Assembly (NCBI GenBank): GCA_024347015.1
Contig: AP024890.1
Span: 558,001-622,000, forward strand
Length of the DNA: 64,000 bases
Reading direction: 5' to 3'
Source: Vibrio pectenicida
GTDB taxonomy: Bacteria > Pseudomonadota > Gammaproteobacteria > Enterobacterales > Vibrionaceae
Shown: piece after piece, positions 35,049 to 43,587 of the stretch
How positions within the stretch are numbered: the first letter of the stretch is position 1
Layout of the letters: each line of letters starts with the position of its first letter
The notes under the pieces: model-generated
Told to the model about the DNA's origin: nothing
The model's input: the letters and a program-made list of their open reading frames with translations, nothing else
Databases searched by the model: none
Translations under genes and position numbers: made by a program

Positions 35049-36512
35049 ATGAAATTAAAATCAATAAAACGCCGTGTTGCAGCAGTCAGTGTTGAGCTGT
35101 GTTTGGCGGTGATAACCGTTTCCATTGCCTGGGTTTATTTTGACACCTCAAAGGCAATTAATGAGGTCAACGATGCACGCCTTGAAGATCTAAGTGAAAG
35201 CTTTTTGAAAGTTTTAGTAATGACGGATCCTTCTGTGCTCGGTGAGGCTCAAGATATGGAGCCCGAAGAAATGTTAGCCCAAATAACAAGCAAGACATCA
35301 CCTGAAGATAAGCTAGAACAATGGTCTTCAGAAAAGCTACTTAAGGATGATTTTTCTTACCTCTTACTTGATGCACAGGGTTCAGTGCTTGCTAACTCTT
35401 CTAACGCACCGCCCGTTGACTTAGTTTTAATGCGCCAACCTGGTTTAAATGACATAAAAGATCAAAAGCAGAACAATATATGGCGTGGGATCACCATGGT
35501 TTTGACTCAGCCCAAAACTGGTGAATTGCTTTGGCTTTGGTTAGGTGAAGATAAGCATTTAAGAAGTAAGATTGAAAACAAAATCTCGATGCCCGCAATT
35601 GTTCCCTTGCTAGTTACAACTCCTCTGTTATGTATCTTATTGGTACTATTTACTTATCACTTATTTGCACCAATCAGTCGGTTAGAGAAAGAAATTGCTG
35701 AAAAATCGATAGATAACCTTTCACATGTCAATATTTCGAATGTACCTACCGAAATTGACGGCTTAGTTAAACGTTTGAATTTTTTATTCGATCAAGTAGA
35801 CGCTGCATGGCAAAGAGAAAAGCGCTTTAATCAAGATGCCGCTCATGAACTTCGAACGCCACTAGCGGTTATCAAACTCAACGCTCAAAATGCACTTAAA
35901 ACGGAAAATATTGACGAAAAAAACCATGATCTAGCCCAAATAGAGCAAAGCATTATTCGCTCAGAGCGAACGATAGAACAATTGCTAACTTTGGCAAAAA
36001 TAGAAAGTGGCTTGACGGTTGATTTGACTAGGCCAGTTGATGTTGTTTCCTTGCTACGCTGTGTTATTGCTGAATTAGTCCCATTGGCACTTAAACAAGG
36101 TCAAGAAATCATGCTTGATGCCACACAAGACCACTATTTGATACAAGGGAATGACATTTTTTTAAACTGTCTTTTTCGTAATCTGATTGACAATGCCATC
36201 CGCTATTCGGGAGAGGGATCTAATATATTGGCTGAAGTGGTGCCAAATAATGGTCATGTAAAAATAGTGATATCTGATAGTGGTCGAGGAATGAGTGAAG
36301 AAGATATAGAACGTATTTTTGAGCGCTTTTTCCGGGCGAGAGAAACCCAAAATCAAGTGCAAGGTGTTGGCTTAGGAATGGCGATTGTCGAGCGAGTTAT
36401 CGCACTGCATGAAGGAACTATTTCTGTTTGGCCACAAGATCCTGGTCTTGCGTTTATCGTCACTTTGCCTAATCAACGATCTATAGACCAAGTTGAAGTT
36501 GTCAGTCTATAG
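35049..36512 (+). CDS. Sensor histidine kinase partner of the OmpR-type regulator
   Basis: About 487 residues: TM1 (about 12-32), a periplasmic region of roughly 150 residues with no recognised ligand fold, TM2 (about 187-210), a linker, and the H-box FNQDAAHELRTPLAVIK (His near 264). The ATPase part has NLIDNAIRYS, DSGRGMSEED and GVGLGMAIVERV. The topology is that of QseC/PmrB-type kinases. I place the start at ATG 35049, five bases after the regulator stop; a TTG at 35022 overlaps the regulator. It likely senses an envelope or metabolite cue connected to product synthesis. Confidence 0.88.
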   Translation: MKLKSIKRRVAAVSVELCLAVITVSIAWVYFDTSKAINEVNDARLEDLSESFLKVLVMTDPSVLGEAQDMEPEEMLAQITSKTSPEDKLEQWSSEKLLKDDFSYLLLDAQGSVLANSSNAPPVDLVLMRQPGLNDIKDQKQNNIWRGITMVLTQPKTGELLWLWLGEDKHLRSKIENKISMPAIVPLLVTTPLLCILLVLFTYHLFAPISRLEKEIAEKSIDNLSHVNISNVPTEIDGLVKRLNFLFDQVDAAWQREKRFNQDAAHELRTPLAVIKLNAQNALKTENIDEKNHDLAQIEQSIIRSERTIEQLLTLAKIESGLTVDLTRPVDVVSLLRCVIAELVPLALKQGQEIMLDATQDHYLIQGNDIFLNCLFRNLIDNAIRYSGEGSNILAEVVPNNGHVKIVISDSGRGMSEEDIERIFERFFRARETQNQVQGVGLGMAIVERVIALHEGTISVWPQDPGLAFIVTLPNQRSIDQVEVVSL

Positions 36513-36641
36513 AAAATTTGTTACTGGGTAACTGAGCTTAGTAGTAATGCATAAATAGAACATTTATGGCAGAAGTAAATCACCGATATTAAGCTGTTAT
36601 TTTGACTATTGTTATTACAGTTTAAATGACTAAAAGGTGAT

Positions 36642-36673
36642 AAAAAACCCCTCTAGTGATAGAGGGGTTTTTT
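36642..36673 (+). terminator. Strong terminator at the right edge of the NRPS/PKS locus
   Basis: A perfect 14-bp stem AAAAAACCCCTCTA / TAGAGGGGTTTTTT with a GTGA loop, the T-run being part of the stem. It lies 130 bases after the kinase stop and closes the locus. The rest of the 36513-36949 gap is AT-rich leader of the porin gene. Confidence 0.92.
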
Positions 36674-36949
36674 GGTTTTTTTAAAAAGTTCCGTATTAAT
36701 TTCAAAAAATGTGAACTGGATCTTGATTCATTGCTAACTTATCAATAGCAATTAAAATTTATTATTTTCAACAGCTTAAAAATTAATCATATTTTTGTTA
36801 CTTCAGTAATTGCTAATTTATCTCTTTAATAAGAAACAAATTGCACTTCACATTTGATTTTTTCGTACTATTTTATAAATGTTTATGAAAAAGCTTGGTT
36901 TTCTGAGTGTTATATGAACAAAGGTTATAACCTATATGGACGTTAAATT

Positions 36950-37951
36950 ATGAAAATTAAATTATTAGCCGCTTTGGTTGCGGCAACAGCATGTGGTACG
37001 AACGCTTTTGCAGCAGAAGTTTACAACAGTGAAGGCACAACACTCTCTATCGGCGGCCACGTCTCTGTGGGTGTCGGTGAGTACGATTCAAATGATGATG
37101 TAGATGTTGAAGAGGTTTCACCTCGTATCAATATTGCAGGGTCTCAAGATGTCGGCAACGGTGTTGTTGTTGATATGAAAGGTGAGTGGTCGGTCAATGT
37201 ACTAGATGGCGGACAGAACTCTTTCTCTACTCGTTTAGGCTATATCGGTGTAACACACGAAGAGATGGGCCGCATGGTTGTCGGAACCCAGTGGTCTCCA
37301 TATTACGATGTGGGTGGCGTTGCTGATATGCCTATCGCATTTGCTAACGATTTCTTGTACGACTATCTAATGGGCGGTGCTCGTGCTGAGCGAATGGTGA
37401 GCTACAGAAAATCATTTGCAGTTGCTGAAGATGGCATGTTCAATGTAGCTCTTGGCTGGCAGGGCGATGAAACTGAGTCAAATGTTGATGCGAGAATGCA
37501 GGCAGCGATCAGTCTTGATATGATGGGCTTTGGTTTAGGCTATGCTTATTCCGGTGGTGAACTTCTAGTTGGAGCGAAAAAAGAAGATGCAACTTCTCAC
37601 ATCTTTTCGCTTGACTACGGTTCATACGGCTCTGGCGTATATACGGCTGTTGTTTATGGTATGAATGAATACTTCTATAGCTTTGGTGGGTCGTATCTTG
37701 AAGAAACTGTTCAGCTTGAAGGTTTGCTTGCTTACGGTATGGATAATGGCCTTAATGTAAGCGTTAACTACGAAGCTGCTGAGAATGACAAAACTAGCAA
37801 GACTTTATTTAGCCAGTCTGCAATTCAGTTTGAGTATACCGTGGCACCAAGCTTTGTTACTTTTGCAGCTTATCAGATAGACCTAGGTGACGACGACGAC
37901 GCAACAAAAGACGACGATAAATGGATCGTTGGTATGCGTTACTACCTATAA
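36950..37951 (+). CDS. Outer-membrane general porin (OmpU-like family)
   Basis: A 333-residue Gram-negative porin: signal peptide MKIKLLAALVAATACGTNAFA, then a mature start AEVYNSEGTTLSIGGHVSVG as in Vibrio trimeric porins. Alternating aromatic and glycine-rich strands follow, with the eyelet-like segment RLGYIGVTHEEMGRMVVGTQ. It ends in IVGMRYYL rather than the common terminal Phe. It forms a beta-barrel pore for small solutes. It is preceded by a long AT-rich leader and followed by a strong palindrome, so it is a single-gene unit. The exact porin type is uncertain. Confidence 0.85.
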   Translation: MKIKLLAALVAATACGTNAFAAEVYNSEGTTLSIGGHVSVGVGEYDSNDDVDVEEVSPRINIAGSQDVGNGVVVDMKGEWSVNVLDGGQNSFSTRLGYIGVTHEEMGRMVVGTQWSPYYDVGGVADMPIAFANDFLYDYLMGGARAERMVSYRKSFAVAEDGMFNVALGWQGDETESNVDARMQAAISLDMMGFGLGYAYSGGELLVGAKKEDATSHIFSLDYGSYGSGVYTAVVYGMNEYFYSFGGSYLEETVQLEGLLAYGMDNGLNVSVNYEAAENDKTSKTLFSQSAIQFEYTVAPSFVTFAAYQIDLGDDDDATKDDDKWIVGMRYYL

Positions 37952-37988
37952 GCTCTTAATCCAACTGCCTTGACACGCAATTGTGTTA

Positions 37989-38018
37989 GCGCCTATTCAA
38001 ATTTGAATAGGCGCTTTT
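37989..38018 (+). terminator. Porin gene terminator
   Basis: A perfect 26-bp palindrome (GCGCCTATTCAAA and its complement, 37989-38014) followed by TTTT. It lies 38 bases after the porin stop. Confidence 0.85.
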
Positions 38019-38129
38019 CTATTGTAAGAAAAACTTTGTGCATAAGTTCAATTTTTTGTTTTGCTTTATGTCGCTCATACGCCGATTTCTATTACCATCT
38101 AGCATAGTGAATAATGGTAAGGAGCAGAT

Positions 38130-38744
38130 ATGGGCTCGGTTAAACACGGCAGTAAATTCGTCCAACCGACAAAGGTTCTTTGTGTGGGGCGAAATTATCA
38201 TGATCATATAAAAGAGTTAAATAATGCAATCCCTGATGAAATGGTGGTGTTTAATAAACCGCCTTCATCTATTCATAGCCAGTTATGTTCCTACCATGGA
38301 GAAGCTATTCACTACGAAGGTGAGATTTGCTTTATGGTTAAAGATGGGCAATTTTGTGCTGTAGGTTTAGGGCTGGATTTAACCAAACGTCAATTACAGT
38401 CTGAGCTTAAAAGTAAAGGATTACCATGGGAGCGTGCGAAGGCATTTGATGGCTCTGCTGTATTTAGTCGTTTTATTTCTATTGAAGGTATTCTGGTTGA
38501 AAATTTAGAAATTGAACTATTTATCAATTGTGTGCGCGTGCAAAAAGGTACAGTAGCTGAAATGATTTATCCACCTCAATCCATTTTGCAGGAATTGACA
38601 ACTTATACAAGTTTAGTTGATGGCGATATAGTGATGACGGGGACACCGAAAGGCGTTGGTGAAGTCCACCAAGGAGATATCTTCTTGGGACGATTAAGTT
38701 GTCAAAGTAAGATTTTGCTGGAAGTTGAGTGGATTGCGCAGTAA
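38130..38744 (+). CDS. Fumarylacetoacetate hydrolase (FAH) family protein
   Basis: The 204-residue protein has the FAH core: KVLCVGRNYHDHIKELN at the start, NKPPSSIHS, YEGEICFMVKDG (metal-binding acidic residues), ERAKAFDGSAVFSRFI and a late GDIVMTGTPKGVG. The family hydrolyses or decarboxylates acylpyruvates and related diketo acids in the cytoplasm using a divalent metal. The size is that of short YcgM-like members. AAGGAG lies seven bases before the ATG. No pathway neighbours are present, so the substrate is open. Confidence 0.88.
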   Translation: MGSVKHGSKFVQPTKVLCVGRNYHDHIKELNNAIPDEMVVFNKPPSSIHSQLCSYHGEAIHYEGEICFMVKDGQFCAVGLGLDLTKRQLQSELKSKGLPWERAKAFDGSAVFSRFISIEGILVENLEIELFINCVRVQKGTVAEMIYPPQSILQELTTYTSLVDGDIVMTGTPKGVGEVHQGDIFLGRLSCQSKILLEVEWIAQ

Positions 38745-38854
38745 TAGCTTTCAGATGATAAAAACTTAAGTCGTTAAATTCTATTAAGTCTTAATTTTTA
38801 GGTAAAGCGCTGCCTTGGTTGCTTTTTCTCTCAAAACAGCGCACTAAATAACGA

Positions 38855-39949
38855 TTATAACTGCCCTTGGTCATTTTCCCCTATAACCTGTGTTTCTAAC
38901 TTAAGTGTCTGAGTTGGGAAAGCAATATCAGCGTTATGCTGGTGAATAATGCCCATAATTTTAAGTAGAACGTCTTCTTTCACTTGATGGTAGCGTACCC
39001 AGTTGACCGTTTTGGTAAAGGTGTACACTAGCATTTGCAGTGATGATGGACCAAATGCATTAAAATTTACTATGAGTGTCTGTTTGGTATCAATATCAGG
39101 GTGGTTTTGAAGCATCGATTTAATATCATTTACTATGTTCTCAACTTTGTGGCTGTCATTATAACGAACGCCAATAGTTTCCTTGATTCTTCTATTTAGC
39201 ATTCGGGAAGGGTTTTCCACAACAATGCTGCTGAAAACAGAGTTTGGAACATATAGAGGCCGCTTTTCGAAGGTTCGAATGATGGTCATTCTCCATCCGA
39301 TGCGCTCAACCGTTCCTTCTATTTGACGATCGGGCGAACGAATCCAATCACCTACCTTGAATGGACGATCAAAGTAAATCATCATACCGCCAAAGAAGTT
39401 AGAAAGTAGATCTTTAGCGGCTAAACCTACGATCAAACCACCCACACCACCAAATGTCAGTAAACCGGATAGGCTAAGGCCAAAAGCTTGCATGATAGTG
39501 AGTGTGCCGATAATGATGAAAATTAGTCGTGAGACTTTAGCGATTGCTTGAACTGTTGTTTCATCATGTGTTTTTTTCTTGAGAACAAAGCTTTCTACAT
39601 TGTTAATAAAGCGTATTGTTATCCAGGCAAAAATAGCGATAAAAATTGGTAATTTTAATGTACTGAGCCAACCGAGTTTAATCCCAAAGTGCTCTTGAAT
39701 AAAAAAGTCGAGTGATACTGTTGCTGGTAAACACCAAATTAACACGCTAATAGGTGTTTTTAATGCGTGTAGCGTAAGGTCATCCCAATCAAATTTGGTT
39801 TTTTTTGACAGAAACTCTAGCCGATTGTATATCACTCGCCATGTAACCCAAGCAAGGAAGCTGGCCGTAGTAATAAACAAAAAGTTGGTATTCCAACTTT
39901 GTAAAAATGTAGTTAGGGATTGTGCTAAGGGAGATGACGACTCCATCAT
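38855..39949 (-). CDS. Small-conductance mechanosensitive channel (MscS family)
   Basis: A 364-residue inner-membrane channel. About four hydrophobic segments precede the pore helix region LLTFGGVGGLIVGLAAKDL and the family signature NFFGGMMIYFDRPFKVGDWI, followed by the beta domain (GTVERIGWRMTIIRT) and cytoplasmic vestibule. It opens under membrane tension to release solutes during osmotic downshock. It is longer than E. coli MscS (286 residues), with extra N-terminal helices. It stands alone; the start has only a weak ribosome site, and ATG codons at 39949 and 39946 are adjacent. Confidence 0.9.
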   Translation of the reverse strand: MMESSSPLAQSLTTFLQSWNTNFLFITTASFLAWVTWRVIYNRLEFLSKKTKFDWDDLTLHALKTPISVLIWCLPATVSLDFFIQEHFGIKLGWLSTLKLPIFIAIFAWITIRFINNVESFVLKKKTHDETTVQAIAKVSRLIFIIIGTLTIMQAFGLSLSGLLTFGGVGGLIVGLAAKDLLSNFFGGMMIYFDRPFKVGDWIRSPDRQIEGTVERIGWRMTIIRTFEKRPLYVPNSVFSSIVVENPSRMLNRRIKETIGVRYNDSHKVENIVNDIKSMLQNHPDIDTKQTLIVNFNAFGPSSLQMLVYTFTKTVNWVRYHQVKEDVLLKIMGIIHQHNADIAFPTQTLKLETQVIGENDQGQL

Positions 39950-40113
39950 TCATTGACTCTTATGGTTACAAACACTTGCAACAGTATAAAGATATGTTGC
40001 CTATCAAACTAGTGATGTTCTTAGTAAAAGCTTTTGCTAATTTACATACAAGGAAAAAATATGACCCATATATTATATCACTTTGTATGGTATTCATTTT
40101 TAAAGGGATTGGC

Positions 40114-40605
40114 TTATTTTTTGCTGCTAAAATGCTCTGATAACGCTGCGCGACGTTTTTGGGCAGCGCCACCGCTATTGTTCACTGTATCTTCAAAACC
40201 TGCTTTTATAAAGCGCTGAGTTGGGTTACTAGGATTTAAGCGTTTTAGTTGCGGGGACTCAAAAGTGCCTGAAACTTGATAAATGGACTTGCCGCTTCCT
40301 GTTGTTACTGTAATTAAGGTCCCATCAAACTCAAAATTGGTAGTAATTAGTCGCTCGTTACGAAATACACCGCGTTTGCTGAATGTTAGTATCTCAGTAT
40401 CGTACTCAGGGGACCCTATCTCTATCCATCGGCCATACACGTGTTTTGGGTGTATGTAATCCTTATAGCTAAAATATAAAATGGCAGAAAATGCGACTAT
40501 TAGTGCTACGAGAAGTGTACCCGCAGATAACTTAAGGAAAGTTTCTTTTGTAAAATTAGAGCTTTGTTCCGGCTCGGAGTCTTTATTTTTCTTATTTGAT
40601 GCCAC
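40114..40605 (-). CDS. Single-pass membrane protein, DUF2850-like
   Basis: 163 residues with a charged cytoplasmic head, one membrane segment (about 30-52, AGTLLVALIVAFSAILYF) and a periplasmic part containing HVYGRWIEIGSPEYDTEILT and ERLITTNFEFDG. This pattern matches my memory of DUF2850, a family largely confined to Vibrio; its function is unknown. The GTG start at 40605 lacks a strong ribosome site. The C-terminal 25 residues are basic and of low complexity. Confidence 0.65.
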   Translation of the reverse strand: MASNKKNKDSEPEQSSNFTKETFLKLSAGTLLVALIVAFSAILYFSYKDYIHPKHVYGRWIEIGSPEYDTEILTFSKRGVFRNERLITTNFEFDGTLITVTTGSGKSIYQVSGTFESPQLKRLNPSNPTQRFIKAGFEDTVNNSGGAAQKRRAALSEHFSSKK

Positions 40606-40987
40606 ACTAAACGGCTCATTTCATCAATGTTAAAAATAAGTATACCTTTAAACCACCAATAGAAGTGAAAATTTTGATAGAGGTTTGCTAATTTCTTATT
40701 ATGCAAAATATGCTAAGTAATTTTCCACAGCCTATCTAGACCACATTGACTAGGTTTTTATTACCAGTAATGGATAATAATGAAAGGTGTTCGATATTAT
40801 TTAGTATTAATTTCTCGTTACTATCTCATTGGCAAGAATTATGCTTGATTTCTTTAAGGTGTAATTTAGTCGATATAAGGATACCCAATATGCTGTAATT
40901 TCGCTGAAATTGAATCGATCTTCTGCAATTGATAAAAATATTTACTATAATTACATTGTAAAGGTATGTTTTTTGGGGAGGTTAGAA
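40606..40987. other. Gene-poor spacer of about 380 bases
   Basis: No supported gene or strong hairpin is seen. A frame from 40910 runs into the next gene, but the real start of that gene is 40988. Confidence 0.5.
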
Positions 40988-41275
40988 ATGTCTATTGTAC
41001 CAAAACACAAAGACCCACACGCACGTTATGATCCTAATAAGGAGTTAACGACAGATCAGTTGCACCGTTTTGGCAAGGTTGCCAACGAAGCACAAAAAAG
41101 ACGTGAGTTGAGAGAGCAAAGTGGTTCATTAGCATCAGCTGCACGAGCCGTGAAAGATAAAGCGATGAAACCTGTTGTCGCACCAAAAAAAGACAAGCCA
41201 AACTCGGCTAGGTATGCCGCATGGATGCTGGTGATAATGTCTGTTAGTCTGTGGTTGATGTTTATGAGTCGTTAG
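40988..41275 (+). CDS. Small tail-anchored membrane protein of unknown function
   Basis: A 95-residue protein. The first 70 residues are highly charged and probably helical (ELTTDQLHRFGKVANEAQKR), and one membrane segment closes the C-terminus (AAWMLVIMSVSLWLMFM). I do not recognise a family. The ATG at 40988 has GGGGAGG nearby upstream, an excellent ribosome site, so the longer frame from 40910 is rejected. Its stop overlaps the end of the convergent diguanylate cyclase gene by 14 bases. Confidence 0.75.
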   Translation: MSIVPKHKDPHARYDPNKELTTDQLHRFGKVANEAQKRRELREQSGSLASAARAVKDKAMKPVVAPKKDKPNSARYAAWMLVIMSVSLWLMFMSR

Positions 41276-42434
41276 TTTTAGCTTTCTTAAGAGGGGTTAC
41301 TTTAGTTGAATCGAGTTCATCTTTTACATTGACTAATTTGGCATGTTCAGGGTTGTAGTATCGGTATTGATTTTTACCACTGTGCTTGGCCGAGTACATT
41401 GCCTTGTCTGCACACCGAGTTAATTCCAGCATAGAGTCAGCATCATCAGGGTAAATCGCTACTCCTGCACTAACAGTAAGTTTGTTTATTCTTGCTGTAC
41501 TCTGGTAGCTATCTTCGAATAAGTGACAAATTCGCCCCAAAATGCTATTCAGATCATCAACACTATTCACGCCGTAGAGGAGTAGAACAAATTCATCTCC
41601 TGCAAATCGAGCAATAGAATAATCATTTTTTTGGGTTTTACGATCTTTTGTGCGAATGTTATTTTTAAGGCGATTAGCAAAGTGTTGAAGCACACGATCA
41701 CCAATTTCATGTCCATAGGTATCATTGATGCTTTTGAAGTTATCAATGTCCAAAAATACCATCGCAGTTAAGGTCTCATTATTCTTAACCTGTTCAAGCT
41801 TGCCTAATGCCCAACTTTCAAAGCTCCAGCGATTTGCTAATCCAGTTAATTTGTCACGATATGCTAGGTCCTCAATTCCCTCTTTGTATAGAGATTGTAT
41901 ATAACTGACGACTTTTGAATAGAAGTAGGCGGAGGAGTTACTGAGTACGATTAGTGCGAGTAGGCTAATTAGGAATCTGTCTATTGCGAATTGACCAGGG
42001 ACAGTAACCATATTGGTAAAAAAACAGACTATAGTAATGAAAATGAATAAGCTAACACTTAGAAATAACCCAGTACGAAATTCGCATGCAAAAATAATAG
42101 CAGCGATTATGGGGTAGAGCCAAAGCAATCTGTCAGATATATGTTCACCATAAAAAAGTAGCAATAATGCTTGGAACAGTAATACACTCGACAGTACTAT
42201 GTCAGAAACATTGACAGATGGATTATATCTTAAATAGAAAAGGTTACATGCCAAAATAGTGGCACAAAATATATTGAGAGTACCGAATAGGTAGTCTTGG
42301 CTGATAACATGATTAGTCCCGTAATAGATCATAATAATCACAGCAATCACAGAGCAGAGAAGTACTATTTTACACTTTCGAGCAGAACGCATGTCTGCCA
42401 TTTCTTCAAGATGTTGTCCTGCAAAATTTGTCAT
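41262..42434 (-). CDS. Membrane diguanylate cyclase (GGDEF)
   Basis: 390 residues: about six N-terminal membrane helices (residues 22-200) of a MASE-like sensor, then a GGDEF domain with LAYRDKLTGLANRWSFE, FLDIDNFKSINDTYGHEIGD and the signature FAGDEFVLLL. The first Gly of GGDEF is Ala here, a variant found in some active enzymes. It makes cyclic di-GMP from GTP. Several extra residues lie between the RTKD inhibitory-site candidate and the signature, so product inhibition may be lost. AAGGGATT precedes the ATG. Confidence 0.88.
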   Translation of the reverse strand: MTNFAGQHLEEMADMRSARKCKIVLLCSVIAVIIMIYYGTNHVISQDYLFGTLNIFCATILACNLFYLRYNPSVNVSDIVLSSVLLFQALLLLFYGEHISDRLLWLYPIIAAIIFACEFRTGLFLSVSLFIFITIVCFFTNMVTVPGQFAIDRFLISLLALIVLSNSSAYFYSKVVSYIQSLYKEGIEDLAYRDKLTGLANRWSFESWALGKLEQVKNNETLTAMVFLDIDNFKSINDTYGHEIGDRVLQHFANRLKNNIRTKDRKTQKNDYSIARFAGDEFVLLLYGVNSVDDLNSILGRICHLFEDSYQSTARINKLTVSAGVAIYPDDADSMLELTRCADKAMYSAKHSGKNQYRYYNPEHAKLVNVKDELDSTKVTPLKKAKTNDS

Positions 42435-42609
42435 ATAATCCCTTGCCTATGAAATTTACAATTCGGCTATTAAAGTCTAGAAGAAAAAACTCAGTCTGGA
42501 GCAAGGTTCGAGAAAATAAATCAATGAATATCAATCACCTATATGAAACATTATTCATAATAGTGTATTTTTCGATGTCTGGAAAATAAAAATAAAGGAG
42601 GATAACTAT

Positions 42610-42660
42610 ATGGATTTATTTGTAAAAACCGTAGAATTTTTCTTTAGAGAAGGAATTTAA
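42610..42660 (+). CDS. 16-residue small ORF with a consensus ribosome site
   Basis: AAAGGAGGATAACTATATG gives a near-perfect Shine-Dalgarno with eight-base spacing. The frame encodes MDLFVKTVEFFFREGI and a TAA stop. The peptide is amphipathic and aromatic-rich. A second short frame (42522-42587, 21 residues, MNINHLYETLFIIVYF...) precedes it with a poor ribosome site. Whether it is a small protein, a leader peptide or chance cannot be decided, but the initiation signal is better than that of many genes here. Confidence 0.45.
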   Translation: MDLFVKTVEFFFREGI

Positions 42661-42747
42661 CATGTCATATTAATAATAAAATGTAAACTTTTCACTATCT
42701 AAATATAATAAAAAGGTCTATTAAAATAACAGTTCAAGTCCTCTATA

Positions 42748-43169
42748 CTATTTATTAAACTCTGGACTGGCTGTCATAACTAGTTCATTTTTTGCGAGAA
42801 GTTCACAGTAATAGTCCGACCAGTCATTCGTTTACCGTGAATAATCGCAACATCGATGCCTTCAGCCTCCATTGTAAAGTGACCAGTAAGATTTGATATA
42901 CGAATATCAACTTCAGGTGCATATCGGTTAAACTTGTCAACACGAGGAATCCACCAGCGCACCACCAAAGAGTTTATTATATTGAGCGTCAGTCGTTGAC
43001 TTTGTTGTTGCTCAATAAGCTTTTCAGTTGCGATAATTATTTGTTCGAGTGCTGGCGCGACCTGTTTGTAATAATGGTGTCCTGTTGAATTAAGAAAGAC
43101 AGGTTTTCCGTTCAAAAGCATATTACCTTGTAAGTTCTGGATCTGAATTAGCACCACTAATCTACACAA
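42748..43169 (-). pseudogene. LysR-family regulator remnant with frameshift
   Basis: The frame 42780-43169 reads as the middle of a LysR regulator: end of the HTH (IQNLQGNMLLNGKPVFLNST), linker, and effector domain (LNIINSLVVRWWIPRV, IDVAIIHGKR). The helix-turn-helix is cut off at the N-terminus by a stop. At the other end a frameshift switches to ELLAKNELVMTASPEF, the expected continuation, which stops at 42748. So the gene is broken at both ends and inactive. It probably belonged to the GcvA-like subgroup. No target gene is adjacent. Confidence 0.75.
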
Positions 43170-43587
43170 ATTTGCTCTTTACTGCCTTGTGGCAGTTTTT
43201 GTTCTACCAAAGGCGTATGACTGTTTGCAAATTTATGGTCTGGTACTGATGGTTATCGCTAATACCACCTGTTCCATTAGGCTTGATAGGAAACCTGCTA
43301 ACTCAAGTGGCTAAAGGTAAAAAAACTAATTCGAAGTATTTATAAATTCAAGCTTAAGATACTAAAATTACTAGAATTTTTGTGATTATTAAGTTGCTCT
43401 TTAGCATTAATCTCTCCCTGATAGTAATATTTTTATCATTATTAATGGAAACTTACTCAAGTTCATATAGTTTTTAAGTAGGGGATAAGATATTGGTATT
43501 GATCTTTATAGACAGATAACAAAGGTGGAGAATGACGTACATATCTCATCTGATACTTAGTTACAGCTTCCCAAATATCATCTATCG
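43170..43587. other. Gene-poor spacer of about 420 bases
   Basis: This holds the degraded 5' side of the LysR remnant and the AT-rich leader of the next GGDEF gene. I see no further gene or convincing hairpin. Confidence 0.5.

Noticed and set aside
13775..36512. Siderophore (vibriobactin-like) gene cluster
   Set aside because: No 2,3-dihydroxybenzoate genes, cyclisation domains, TonB receptor or Fur-box-like leader were found; the exporter and kinase set fits another type of metabolite better.
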